Shown here piece after piece: positions 11,332-22,219 of a stretch of DNA of 32,685 bases. This DNA is from Roridomyces roridus (Eukaryota; Basidiomycota; Agaricomycetes; Agaricales; Mycenaceae): assembly GCA_029378245.1 (NCBI GenBank), contig JARKIF010000295.1, forward strand, positions 1 to 32,685, given 5' to 3'. Position 1 is the first letter of the stretch; every line of letters starts with the position of its first letter. The position numbers and the translations under genes were made by a program. Under the pieces are notes generated by a model. That model had not been told where the DNA came from and searched no databases. It saw only the letters and a list, made by a program, of their open reading frames with translations.

Positions 11332-12415
11332 CATCAGGAAAAACCTCCCTGGATATTTTATCGCAAATCTTTCAAAAATATCTCGCAGCTCAAATATTTT
11401 GCAGTCATTCTCGAAACTTTTGCCCAATGTTGACAAAGTTTCCAAAATGGAGATTTTGCTTTTCATCAGTATGACATTGAGAACCTGATCAAAATGCAGT
11501 ACATTAAAGGTAGCTGCTGTACACCTGTATAAAGTACCAATTCCAACTGACCAGAGCTTGTCCACCAAAATTTCTGAAAGCTTTGCAAAAATATCACAAC
11601 TTTTTTTGGGGAGCCAGAAATTTCGAGGTATTTCTCAGCAAACTGGCCAAACTTTTTTTGGTGGGCCAGATATTTTGAGGTATGTTTCAGCAAATTTCCC
11701 AAACTTTCTAGTCATCCATCCACAGCCAGGAAGTCTTGTATTCCAGGTCACCAACTCACCTCAGTCTTCTGGTATAGAGTCTGTGGTGCACCTCAAACAA
11801 GATCAGTCTCTTTGGACTATGAAGTGGAGGCACATCTGCCCTTGATTGGCTTTCATCTCTCACTAAGCCCATCCCTGAGTGCTCTTCTGTTGGTGCATAA
11901 TACTGTTGGACTCATGGGGTCACATCATGGGAGCTAAGATTGCCAGACTCATGTCTCTATTGTAGTGTAGTAGTAAGCTTCCCCCTTTGTGTTGTCTGTA
12001 CCTTTTACAGGAGGTTCCTCGTTCGACTCCCCTTTGAAACATCATTTAATTATCCTTGTCATTTAAATAAAATAGCCTTATCTACTGAGATCCCAATCAC
12101 TTCTGTAAGTTCCTGTCAGTCATTGATTATCAGCTGTGCCTGACTGTTCCTGATCAACAATCAGTGGGCAGAGCTGATGGTGAATGTTTTGCTCCCACTG
12201 AGATGCAATGTTCCCCCTCTGCTTCATTCTTCATTTCTGCTCTGTTGGCAAGGTTCAACCAATGCCAATATCCACTCCAAAAGTGCCAAAAGTTTTGGTA
12301 TTTTTGTTGGGACTAACATATTCTTGCTCATTCTTCGGATATTCAGCTATTCTCAATATTTTTGGCAAATTTTGGCAAAATGTGCCAAAAATACCTGGGG
12401 AGGTGTTTCCTGATG
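11332..12415. mobile_element. 1084-bp non-autonomous TIR element, CATCAG termini
   Basis: The element is absent from the paralogous spacer near 18930, which gives the empty site. Its ends are inverted repeats of about 28 bp: CATCAGGAAAMACCTCCCYG at both ends, continuing GRTATTTT. It is flanked by a 2-bp duplication TC (11330-11331 and 12416-12417). Inside are subterminal repeats rich in TTTGGCAAA and two near-tandem repeats of about 52 bp around 11607-11705 (CCAGAAATTTCGAGG and relatives). No transposase frame was seen. Two-base duplications and subterminal repeats would fit a CACTA/EnSpm-like (CMC) group, but that assignment is a guess. It lies directly at the truncated 3' end of the C1 relic. 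Confidence 0.75.
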
Positions 12416-13019
12416 TCTGAATCTGAGCTGCGTGACACGCCAGGTACCGCAGACGAGGACGAAGCACGAGCGCGGGGAGGGTGCCCGTGAGCAGCACAAG
12501 CTCCGGGGTTTCGTGAGGAATCATCTTGTACCAGTGTCTATTAGAGAGAAAGTCAAGTTCGAAACGGCTCCATAGCGAAGGAGTCTCCATGATGAGTTGG
12601 TGCCTTCGAGAGCAAATTTGAGATACCCTGACCAAATCAGCGTTCGTTGCGTACCGCATCTCTGTGGGCGTCCTGGTTTCGTTGCCTCTTCCCAGGGCCG
12701 ACGTAGCACGAAGCCAAGGTGACTCGACCAGAATTTCCGTGGCAGGGAGTAGACGGACGGACAAATCAAAGGAAAACGAGACAGAGACGCGCGTAGTCTT
12801 GAGCAGCAGCCCGTTTGCCTTCTTCTGTATCGAGGGCAGTCCTGAGGCGGAGATCTTCTGCATCAAGGTATGCGGCTGAGGAGGCTGGATGGCACGGGAT
12901 TGAAGGTGCAGGGGATCCGTCTCCCGTGAAGCGCGCGCGCACTCTGCTCTTTTGAGGCTATTCTTGAGGCGGAGACTCAATCTCTGTGTCATGACGCTCT
13001 GCGGCCGATGTAGAGACAA
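12416..13019 (-). pseudogene. Truncated F-box relic C1
   Basis: Minus-strand remnant of an F-box gene related to family B. Recognisable blocks are a degenerate F-box (LLPATEILVES, from an LPAEILVEIF-type motif), then NADLVRVSQICSRRHQLI, ETPSLWSRFELDF, matching the B-family NVDLLRIAEFCPRWHELV and GTPSLWSCIELD. The frame is still open, but the F-box core is scrambled, the N-terminal coiled-coil region is eroded and the leucine-rich part is missing. The open frame runs on into the adjacent mobile element, so its last residues are not genic. It lies head to head with B1. C2 is the duplicate of this relic. Confidence 0.6.
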
Positions 13020-13837
13020 TGGTTCGACAGTGAGTGGCTTGGGACGGAGATGGAGTGTGGTTGGAGTCCCAGAGACTGCGTGGTTCCGTCTCCTGCGTCA
13101 TTTGAGAATGTCGCGTCGGAGGGAGGAAGAGAGATTCATCAATTTGTTGGCACAGACAAATGTAAACGCGACTTTCTTCTGTCGCCACCACAATGGCAGA
13201 ACCGTGTACATGCGCTTTCCAACGCCACCTCTTCTCCCAATGCACGCAGGAGAAGGAACTACGCGACTTACTGCGTTCCAATGACCCTCCATCCAAGTTC
13301 CAGGTCGCTCACTGCCGATCCATCTCAACCTCTTTGCCAGCGGAGCTCGAACGATACGACGACGAGATTCGTCGTCTCAATGCGGCTCTTTTGAAGGCAG
13401 AATCCGAGCGCGTCACTGTACAAGACTACTTCCGCCTCTGCGATGCTGTCATTTCCCCAGTCCGCCGACTCCCCGCGGAAATCCTGGTGGAGATATTCGG
13501 TCACTTTGCGACCGCGCTGCATTGGCCTTGGTTGGATTTCACCAAAAGTGACACCGTCGAGCAGGAAATGGGACGCGTGGCAAACGTGGATCTCCTGCGC
13601 ATTGCCGAATTCTGCCCTCGGTGGCACGAACTCGTCATAGGAACCCCCTCGTTATGGAGTTGCATAGAGCTTGACATATGCCAGTGGGCGGCATTCGATT
13701 CACGCCTCCTCCTCTTGCTCAAAACTGTGTTGGATCGTGGAGGCACTTTCTCACTGGATCTCGGCATCGTCTGGGGTGAAGGAGATGCCACTTCTCGCAT
13801 CCTGGAGCTCTTAGCCTCGTATTCCACGCGATGGCGT

Positions 13838-15406
13838 TGATACGACTGCGTATTTCGCACGCGTGAAATCTGGCTAATTAGCTGTTTTGGTGCGCACACC
13901 AATGCCTCTGTCAGGTGATATACAATAAGGGATAGGACCGAGCTCCGTGTCGCTATTCGTGTATTAATGAGACAAGTACAAGTCGTCAGTACACTACGCT
14001 TGGCTATTCGTTCAAGTGGTCGGTTGTAGTGACTCCAATAGGCGGTTCGCGGGGACTACTACTTGTGGAGATACCATACCCAAGGAGATATACCAAGCCC
14101 AGGTGTATTCAGAAATGAGCTAGACTAGCTATAGAGCAAAGACGAAGGTTGCGCGGACGCGCAGTACTATCATGACAAGGTTCGCGGAGTACCTCGCGGA
14201 CCGGTATAAGTCTATATATATGTATACAAACAGAGTGGCTCGCGTAGGCGAGTTGGAGGAAATACTACCATTCGTTCCGGTATTGCAGAGACACCCAGAA
14301 AAGAGATGACAAGTGGGCGAGTCGAACTCGCGCAGGCACACTAGTATGATCGAGAACTGATCCGAGTACGATCATGATCATGAAAAGCGGCGGAGTCGCG
14401 GCAGACGATCAGAGCGATGATCGTGTCTGACAGAATATGCCAGGAGTAAGCTCTGGATGACGAAGATGGCGGACCGAGGTTATTTATGGACCTGGGTCGA
14501 GGGCTGTAGTCATAATGGGAGCTGGCTCAGCAAGAGAGTGTAATGAAACGACGGAATCAAATTACCAGGCCAATCGGCTCGAATGCCAAGGCGGCATGAC
14601 CACCGATCAGACGGGCCAAGCAGCAACATAAGCAACAGGACCACGCGAAGCGGTTCGAGGGGATGTAATATAGGTGACAGGGCACCTAGGGTTATAGGGA
14701 AAGTACGGAAATAGGGATGGCAGGCGCGTAATAGTAGTTATATCATCAGACCAGTAGGGAGTAGTATATAAGGCCTGTAGATCCCGCCCTTGCAGCATTG
14801 CATTGTACGCCTTCTTGCCTAGACATTGGGTCGAAGCTTGATCTGTGGTTATAGTGCAGTCTTGTGACTTCCGCGGAGATTTGTTGTATCATTTCTCTTA
14901 GCTTAGACGCAATATCAAAGGCACCCGAGCTCTGGTTCAACTTGGGTCAGCTATAGTAACATACTTAAGGGGTAGTGGGTTGCCCTCTGTGCTATAGTTC
15001 CTCTTCGTGTTGTATCGAAGTTGTATTGGTGTTTGGATATTGTGTGTTTCGGTCAATAAAATATAAAACCTTTTAACATCGTAACCTCGTGTTCGTTGTG
15101 AGCAGTCTACAAACCAGTCAAGAGATTCCTCTTAGTTCAAAAGACATTGAACTTGGTGTGAAAACCTCGAGAGCCAACCTACAAGCTTCCGAGAACCAAA
15201 CCGCGGAGTATCAGTCTTATCTGTATACTTCAGACGACCCCGAACTCAACCGTTAGGTGTCAGCGTGCTAGTCAAGGAATTGTGTGTGTGTTGTGTGTGT
15301 CTTGTGGTTAGTGTGTTGGGGAGTTGTATCGCTTCGCGGTCTACTTCTAGGACATTACCTACTCGAGCTATCTACTATACACTAGTGCGCGTGACGCTGC
15401 GTATCA
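13838..15406 (+). mobile_element. Probable solo LTR (1569 bp) inside B1
   Basis: The element begins TGATACG and ends CGTATCA, that is TG...CA with short inverted termini (TGATACGACTGCG versus TGATACGCAGCG). It is flanked by a 4-bp duplication GCGT (13834-13837 and 15407-15410). The paralogue B2 carries the empty site as GATGGCGCCATGTAGC. It contains a TATA box (TATATAAGG, 14765) and a poly(A) signal AATAAA (15055), both on the plus strand, as expected for U3-R-U5. No gag, pol or integrase sequence is present. 1.57 kb is long for a fungal LTR, so a non-autonomous element with another origin is possible. Confidence 0.7.
14765..14773 (+). promoter_or_regulatory. TATA box in the solo LTR
   Basis: TATATAAGG lies about 290 bp upstream of AATAAA (15055-15060) in the same strand. 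The pair is the expected layout of an LTR promoter and poly(A) signal. It points toward the downstream half of B1. Confidence 0.4.
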
Positions 15407-16624
15407 GCGTCATGTAGCATTCATGACTTGGACGCCTCCACTCGACGAATACTCTCAACTTTCCGCCATTGCGGGCAATCTGCCCCTTCTACGCAGCCTT
15501 GCAATCGACGTGGGCTGGGAAGACACCGAGGCGATGACTTTTTTTGAAGGTGCCCCTCGACTTGTGGAAGTCTGCTTTAACGGATTGCCCGCCAAACTGC
15601 CCAAGTTGCCTCTGGAACAGTTGAAGTCTATGGACCTTGGTGCCTCGGGACCAGACGATTTGACGCACATTACAGCTACTACCATGACTCGTCTTTCCGG
15701 GCAGGTGGCAATCACTTTCTATTCCGCTACCTGGGAAGAACAGGTGGCTACCATCCGGGTAGTCCCAAGAGTTTCCGATGTCCTCGGACTTTCAATCTGT
15801 GTGGAGGGTGAGTTCGATGATGAACATGTTCGTTCAGCCATGAGGGACTGGATGATCCACCTCACGCTACCGCACCTGGACCGTCTGCAGTTTGATTACA
15901 CCGATTACGTGGGTGTCCCACTGCCTTGGCCAGCCGACCACTTTTTGGCGCTCGCCCATCGGTCGTCCTTCTCCAGCCATCTCCGCGTCCTAGAATTGGA
16001 CCCGGTACTTCTCACTGAAGCGGAGCTTTTCGAGATGTTAGACGTGCTGCACGCCTTGGAAAATTTGACCATTTCCGACCACAAGCGGATTCCTGGTGCA
16101 TCCACAGAATACCTTCTTCTCACCGACTCTCTTCTCCATCGTCTCACCTGGACGCCAGGTCCCGCATGCCTCGTGCCTGCCCTTAGCTACTTGGGCTGCC
16201 ACTTGCTGCTCAAATTTGACGACGGCGTTTACCGAGACTTTGTGTTGTCGAGAATTCGTCCAGGACGGAACGAGCTTGGTCCGTTTGAGGTGGAATTACT
16301 CTGGGATTCGGACAATCATCGCGATTTGGATTCAGGTGTGCTGGCGCAGTTCAAGGAGCTCCAATCGTGCGGCGAGTTGTTGTTTTCTCTTGCACCGAGT
16401 CCCATGTTTGAAGGGCGGTGAAAAATGTGTATCTTACTACTCAACATGTTGTCGACTGTTGCACTCTAGTTATTCTTTTCCTCCAGCTTAGTATGCGATG
16501 AACGGCAAGGGTCTGTTGGAAAGTTGGATTCAATTGACTGTTGAAGGACAATAATTAAGTATATAAGATCAAGGCAAGCCGCAACGAAGACGCAAAGGGG
16601 ATCACACAAACCGTGATCGCGTCA

Positions 16625-16640
16625 CAACCAAGGTTGACTC
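16625..16640 (+). promoter_or_regulatory. Conserved A-family promoter-proximal motif (copy A2)
   Basis: CAACCAAGGTTGACTC ends 16 bp before the A2 start codon. The same core lies at the same distance before A3 (22502-22517) and farther upstream of A1 and A4. Confidence 0.4.
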
Positions 16641-16656
16641 AGAACTCTCACCACCA

Positions 16657-18317
16657 ATGCCATCCAGAGTCCACAGGCACTTTTTCCCATTGAATTTCAA
16701 GATTACTGCTAACTTCTCTCAGATCTTTTCACAAAATACGACCCGTGGGTCTCTTAGATTTGTCCAAAGACACCATGTTGGAAGTCATGCGGCATCTGGC
16801 GATTCCAGATGTCGTACGCCTCTTGCAGGTGCGGCATGGTACAACACGCGCGCTGTGAGCGAGCTGAACTCTAGTTCAGACCTGCTCCTCAATCCACAGT
16901 CTATCTCACGAGTGCACCTTCTGGATTCTGCTTGTGGAGGCCACTCGGGCCACATACCCATTAGGATGCCCCAGATATGCGGATCTATCGCAATACAATC
17001 TCCAGACCCTCAAGGACCTCATTACCTCTCGGTTCAAGCTGCAAAGAAATTGGAACCTCGAGTTTCCGAAGGTTGTCGACCTACAGGTAACCTCGCTCGA
17101 TGAATGCGTCAAAATCCTCGGTCTGGTACAAGGCACGCCTATCGCACTCGTCCATATGCCCAAGACTGAGGATGTCGCTTGTTGGGACGTACAGCTGGGC
17201 GCGCAATTTCCGTTCCCGCCGATTAAGGTCGGTGGGAAGCTCAACAACGTATCCGAGCCATTTGTTTCGTCCTACGGGGTCTGCTCTTTTGTCGTGGTTG
17301 GGGGTAAAGTTGAAGATACCAGCAAAGGGTAATGATGAGTCCTCTAATCTTTGAGAAGCTCATGGAATCTCCTTTAGTGAACGTTGGCAATATATCATAA
17401 CTATCAAGCACGACAATCGCAAAGCGACTGGTTTCGACAGTGTCCGCACCGCGACCGCATACCCAACCAGCCCTGACGGGTCAATATTCTTGACCAGGGA
17501 CGTGATTGGTGCACTGATTGCCAACAAGCGCGAAGACCACTGCACAATTGTAACAAGCAAGATTGGAGACGGTCCTGGGTCTGAATCCGAGAGCCCCATG
17601 AAGTTGAATTGCACGGCGAGTGAAGTTGTTGAAGCTGCTATTCAACCGCTCACTCAGCTCTAGTTTTCGGACCGCCACCTAATGGTTGCCTTCACATGCC
17701 GAGGCCATTTCTTCAACATCCTCGAAGACGGTTCCAGGGCTCAAATCCAACATGTATCACGGGAACGTCTCACACATAGCGAAAAGGTTGCCACAGTATA
17801 TGAGGCAGACATCCTGGACGTCGGAAAAACCTGCCGTCCAATGTACCCCATCCTCCCGAGTTGTCCGTCTTACGGCGTCGCCGCAGCCTTTGTGCGCGAA
17901 GCAAAAGTACGTGACGAAACCACCTTCACCTTCCTCCCTGCCACGCCTATAAACTCGCCAACCGGGGACGATGGCGTGTCTTCTCCCTTAACTTTCCCCT
18001 TCCCCTGTCCAACAGCCCGCGTGCCCGGAAGAACAATCGATCCCAGCCTCATGTGCATGGACCACGGTGGCTTGAATATCGTCGGCGTCCTCCAAGACCC
18101 TAACCCCATGAATTCCCCGAACATTGTCCTGGTACACTACCATCCCGAGACGCAGACAACTTCGGTCCACTATCCCGATGTACCGCCTTCCCTCGATCTC
18201 GACGAGATGCAAAATTTGTGGGCGGATGATACGGCCGGTGTCATATACTTGATTGGGAAGGAGGAGTTGACTGGGAAAAAGTCACAGTGGAGCCTTTTTG
18301 CGCTGCGATATGCGTGA
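16657..18317 (+). CDS. F-box protein, family A, copy A2
   Basis: Five exons: 16657-16676, 16723-16828, 16880-17328, 17378-17615 and 17664-18317, giving 488 residues. The F-box is LLDLSKDTMLEVMRHL, IPDVVRLLQ, then TCSSIHSLSHECTFW across intron 2. Downstream blocks match A1: VACWDVQLGAQFPFPP, GSIFLTRDVIGALI, SYGVAAAFVRE, MDHGGLNIVGVL, HYHPETQTTSVHYPD. Two introns have GC donors: intron 1 GCACTT at 16677 (A1 has GTACTT there) and intron 4 GCGAGT at 17616. Both keep frame. Intron 4 cannot be read through because of an in-frame TAG. No other defect was seen. Intron 1 has a weak GC donor, so splicing efficiency is doubtful. The gene starts 235 bp after the B1 stop. Confidence 0.7.
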
Positions 18318-18930
18318 TTTATGCCTCTTGAACGTGCGTACGATTCGGTTGTAGTGATTTTTTCCCTGAATTCCAACCAGTTTCTAGATTGGTGTTGAAT
18401 AGTTCTTTGCTTTGCTTTTCTGGCATTGGGAGCTTCGCTCAGCGCTTGGCCCACACGCGAGCTATCTTGAACTCATGATATGAACAAATGAACTATCCGA
18501 CTATTGCACAAACCGACACAGGGTCTATGGCTTCACAACGAACATTGGACGAACGATGCTGCATTCAACTTGAAAGAGGACATTTCTGTCAAATGAGAAG
18601 TACTGTGGTGTTGTCGCGTTCAATACTAGTCCAGGACGAGTCTATCGGCATTGCAAGCTCGATGTTGATGAGCCAGGCTGCGACGCTGCGTATACGGCCT
18701 TAAATGCGCCAGTTTTGCGCCCGGTGACGGTCAACTGGGAGTTCAATTGAAGATGCTACATTCCAATGCTAGTTATTCAACTCTATCCATATCTGCCGAT
18801 TCGTTTCGCTCTCCGTCTGAGAATTCAGCTGGTGGAAGTTGTCAGGGTCCCAGTGCGATTCCACCTCAAACGGACAGCCTCCCGTATCGGCGCCCAGACA
18901 CCAATCGCGAGAGAATCACGGTACACCTTG
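18318..18930 (+). repeat. Duplicated A-C spacer, copy 2 (empty site for the 1084-bp element)
   Basis: This is the counterpart of 10680-11331. It passes directly from the 'CAATCGCGAGAGAA' stretch into the 3' end of relic C2, with no insertion. It therefore defines the borders of the element at 11332-12415. Confidence 0.7.
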
Positions 18931-19707
18931 GCGTTGGTTCTTGAATCTGAGCAGCGTGTGACACGTCAGGTACCGGACGAAGCACGAGTGTGGGGAGGAT
19001 GCTCGTGAGCAGCACAAATTGCGGGGTTTTGTGGAATCATCTTGCACTAGTGCCTAGAGAGAAAGTCGAGTTCGAAGCAGCTCCATAACGAAGGAGTCCC
19101 CATCATGAGTTGGCGCCATCGAGAGTAAGTTTGAGATACTTTGACCAAGTCAGCGTTCGTTGCCTACCGCATCTCTGCGGGCAAGGATTGTATCTCTGCT
19201 CGTTTCGGTGCCTCTCACAAGGGAGAGCGTAGCACAGAGACCAAATTCACTGAATATCTCGACCAGAATCTCCGCAGGGAGCCGACGGACAAAGGACATG
19301 ACAGCGAGGCAGAGACGTGCGTAGTCTTGAACAGCGACCCGTTCGCCTTCTTCAAGTTCTATTTCGAGGGCAGTGCTGAGGAGAACTTCTGCATCAAGGT
19401 CTGCGCATGCGGCTGAGGAGATAATGGTTGGAGGCTGAAAGGCACGGGATTGAGGGTGCAAGGGACCTGTCTCCTGTAAAGGGGGCGCGCGCTCTGCTCT
19501 TTCGAGGCGGAGAATCTCTGCATCATTGACGCTCCAGCTCTGCGGCCGATGTAGAGACAATGGTTCGACCGTGAGTGGCGTGGGATGGATATGCGAGGTG
19601 GAATTCAAGAGGGAGAATGTCGTGTCGGAGTCGAAGATGAGGAGAGTTTCATCAATTTGGTGGCACAAACACCGAGACTCACCAAGAGTGACTTTCTTCA
19701 CCACCAC
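18931..19707 (-). pseudogene. Truncated F-box relic C2
   Basis: Minus-strand duplicate of C1, better preserved at its 5' end: coiled-coil-like ALEIELEEGERVAVQDYARL, then SFVRRLPAEILVEIFSEF (F-box). Later NADLVKVSQ and GTPSLWSCFELDFLS are in another frame, so at least one frameshift is present, and in the NADLV frame a TAG replaces the Tyr codon of C1 (EMRY in C1). The leucine-rich C-terminus is missing, as in C1, so the truncation predates the duplication. It is head to head with B2, whose start codon lies only a few bases away; the two may once have shared a promoter. Confidence 0.6.
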
Positions 19708-19808
19708 ACATGGCAGAAACGTGTACTTGCGCGTTTCGACGAGATATTATCCCTCAAATCACGCAGGAGAAGGCACTACGCGATTTACTGCGTTCCAACA
19801 ACCCTCCA

Positions 19809-20172
19809 CATCAGACTTTTAACAGTTTGATTGTCAGGTCGTACGACCTGACAACCTCTGCCAAAATGCGACAACCAGCCGATTTTCCACAACCTCACAA
19901 CCTTATGTCCAAAAGCCACAAGGTCCACTGTTCGACTCTCGATCAGCGCATCATTTCATTTTTCTATTTCTTCCGTGGAGGCTCTGATACTGTCAGTCTG
20001 CTGGTGAAAAATGCGGGGACAGTCTTTGCAATGTATTTTGTGAACTCTAATGGATCCCCATTACATTGTGGAAAGATAAAATTAAAGGTCTTCGTTTGGA
20101 TTCGAACTCGTGAGATTGTCCACAACCTCACGACCGCCAAAACCCGGCAATCAGATGGTTAAAAGGCTGATG
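19809..20172. mobile_element. 364-bp MITE-like element with CATCAG termini in B2
   Basis: Inverted ends of about 30 bp, imperfect: CATCAGACTTTTAAC on the left, CATCAGCCTTTTAAC on the right strand, both continuing into TGATTG. It is flanked by a 2-bp CA (19807-19808 and 20173-20174). B1 shows the empty site CCTCCATCCAAG. The terminal hexamer and the 2-bp duplication are the same as in the element at 11332-12415, so the two may belong to one superfamily although their interiors differ. A short GTTCGAATCC (minus strand, near 20107) resembles a tRNA B box, but no tRNA can be folded around it. Confidence 0.75.
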
Positions 20173-21572
20173 CATCCAAGTTCCAGGTCGCTCACTGCCG
20201 ATCCATCTCAACCTCTCTGCCAGCGGAGCTCGAGCGCTACGACGACGAGATTCTTCGTCTCCAAGCAGCTCTTTTGAGGGCAGAATCCGAGCGCGCCGCT
20301 GTGCAAGACTACTCCCGCCTCTGCGATGCTGTCATTTCCCCCGTCCGCCGACTCCCATCGGAAATCTTGGTGGAGATATTCGGCCACTTCACGACCGCGC
20401 TGCATTGGCCTTGGTTAAATTTTCTCAGAAGTGTTATCATCGAGGAGGAGATGCGACGCGTCGCAAACGTGGATCTCCTGCGCGTTGCCCAAGTCTGCCC
20501 TCGGTGGCACGAACTCGTCATGGGAACCCCCTCGTTATGGAGTTGCATAGAGCTTGACCTGTGCAAATGGACGGCACCCGATTCAAGCCTCCTCCTCTTG
20601 CTCAAAACTGTTTTGGATCGTGGAGGAAATTCTCCGCTCGATCTTGGCATCATCTGGGGTGAAGGAGACGCCACTTCTCGCGTCCTGGAGCTCTTAGCCT
20701 CGTATTCTCGGCGATGGCGCCATGTAGCATTCCTGACGTCTCAACCCCATCAAAATGCCCACCTTTCCGCCATTGCGGGCAATCTTCCCCTTCTACGCAG
20801 CCTTGCATTCGAACTGGGGTGGGAAGAGACCGAGACAATCACTTTTTTCGAAGATGCCCCTCGACTTGTGGGGGTTGGCTTTAGCGGATTGCCCGCCAAA
20901 CTGCCCACATTGCCTCTGGAACAATTAAAGTTTTTGATTTTGGGCGATGTGGGGCCATACGAATTGGCGGGTGTCGCGACTACCATGACTCGTCTTTCCG
21001 GCGGGGAGGTCACGATCACCGTCTACTCCAGTACTTGGGAGGAAGCAGCCACCATCCAGGCGGTCCCAAGGATTTCCAACATCACCGACCTTTGGGTCAA
21101 TGTCCGGGATGAGTTCGGTAATGAAGCTGCTCATTCAGCCATGACGGACTGGATGCTCCATTTCACGCTACCCCGCCTCCAATATCTGCAGCTTGATTAC
21201 ACCCATTACGCGGGTGTCCCACTGCCTTGGCCAGCCGACCACTTTTTGGCGCTCGCCCATCGGTCGTCCTTCTCCAGCCATCTCAGCGTCCTAGACTTGG
21301 ACCCCGTACTTCTAACTGAAGCGGAACTTCTCCAGATGTTAGACGTGCTGCAATCCTTGGACAATTTGACCATTTCCGACCACAAGCGGATTTCTGGTGC
21401 ACTCACAAATCATGTTCTGCTCACCGACTCTCTTCTCCACCGTCTCAGCTGGACGCCAGGTCCCGCATGCCTCGTGCCTGCCCTTAGCTACTTGGGCTGC
21501 CACACGCTGCTCAAATTTGACGACGGCGTTTACCGAGACTTTGTGTTGTCGAGAATTCGTCCAGGACGGAAC

Positions 21573-22219
21573 TAGTGCTGGCCAAAAATACGATATGGGA
21601 AAATATATTTTGAATATATTCAGGTGAATATGGATATGATACGAGCTCTGGGGTCCAATCAGATATGAATACGTCTGAATGTGAATACAATAAAATATGG
21701 ATATGAATACAATATGCAGTGAGCATATTGATGTATATTCAGATACGCCGGCCACTGGCAATGAGGCTCAAATCAGGCTCGGAGAGCACGGCAATCACAG
21801 AATTGATAATGATCTTGATGATCGGCACCGGTGTCCCGCTTTGCTAACAGTGATTTGCTTGTGCAAAATACCCAAAATGGAAATTTGATTTGAATGCCGA
21901 GTGATCCTTGGTCCGAATACTTCTTCTCCATGAACTTGTTAGCTACTGGTTGACATTACAATGCTGGAGAGCGTGTCAGCCAATGTTGTGACACAATGTT
22001 GGGCCAAGACACAACCAAGTGGGGACTCACAAGGGCCTGGACTGGGTGGTTCATGCAGGGTAGAATATATTTGAATATATCCAAAATATATTTGTATCGT
22101 ATTCACCATGGTGAATACAATACACTAGAAATACGATACAAGTGCGGTGAGGTGAATATGATATGGATATGAATATAATACGGGATTTAGCGTATCGTAT
22201 TCATATTTGGCCAGCACTA
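21573..22219. mobile_element. 647-bp hAT-like MITE in B2
   Basis: Terminal inverted repeats TAGTGCTGGCCAAA occur at both ends. They are flanked by a perfect 8-bp duplication GACGGAAC (21565-21572 and 22220-22227). Removing the element plus one duplication restores the B reading frame (PGRN followed by E), as in B1. The interior is AT-rich, full of GAATATGATATGGATATGAATA-like motifs (repeat units near both ends), and has no transposase frame. TAGTG/CAGTG-type termini with 8-bp duplications are characteristic of the hAT superfamily. Confidence 0.85.

Larger units (their letters stand above)
13193..16421 (+). pseudogene. F-box protein, family B, copy B1, split by a solo LTR
   Basis: The two parts, 13193-13837 and 15411-16421, join in frame into 551 codons when the insertion at 13838-15410 (element plus one target copy) is removed. 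The N-terminus has a coiled coil with the agaric pattern of ELERYDDEIRRLNAAL, then VISPVRRLPAEILVEIFGHF (F-box), FCPRWHELVIGTPSLWSCIE, and a C-terminal leucine-rich region (SAIAGNLPLLRSLAID, LRVLELDPVLLTEAEL). Family role: SCF ubiquitin-ligase receptor. As it stands, the F-box half ends at a stop inside the LTR just after RWR. The second half (332 codons from an ATG at 15423) is open and ends normally. Apart from the insertion the gene shows no frameshift, so the disruption is probably recent. Confidence 0.85.

Noticed and set aside
11955..12040. tRNA-like stretch (TAGTGTAGTAGTAAGC and GTTCGACTCC) inside the 1084-bp element
   Set aside because: A-box and B-box look-alikes are present, but neither the acceptor stem nor the T stem pairs, so no tRNA or clear SINE head can be supported.
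14298..14330. GCGAGTTCGACTCGC (minus strand) resembling a tRNA T arm inside the solo LTR
   Set aside because: It is a simple palindrome with no anticodon or acceptor arm around it.
16880..17332. Family A exon 3 treated as a separate gene starting at an internal ATG or GTG
   Set aside because: Phase-matched introns on both sides and identical exon lengths (443 nt in A1 and A4) show that it is an internal exon.
19809..20172. Idea that the 364-bp insertion is a new intron of B2
   Set aside because: Its ends are inverted repeats starting CATCAG, not GT/AG borders, and a 2-bp target duplication is present; transposon insertion explains it better.
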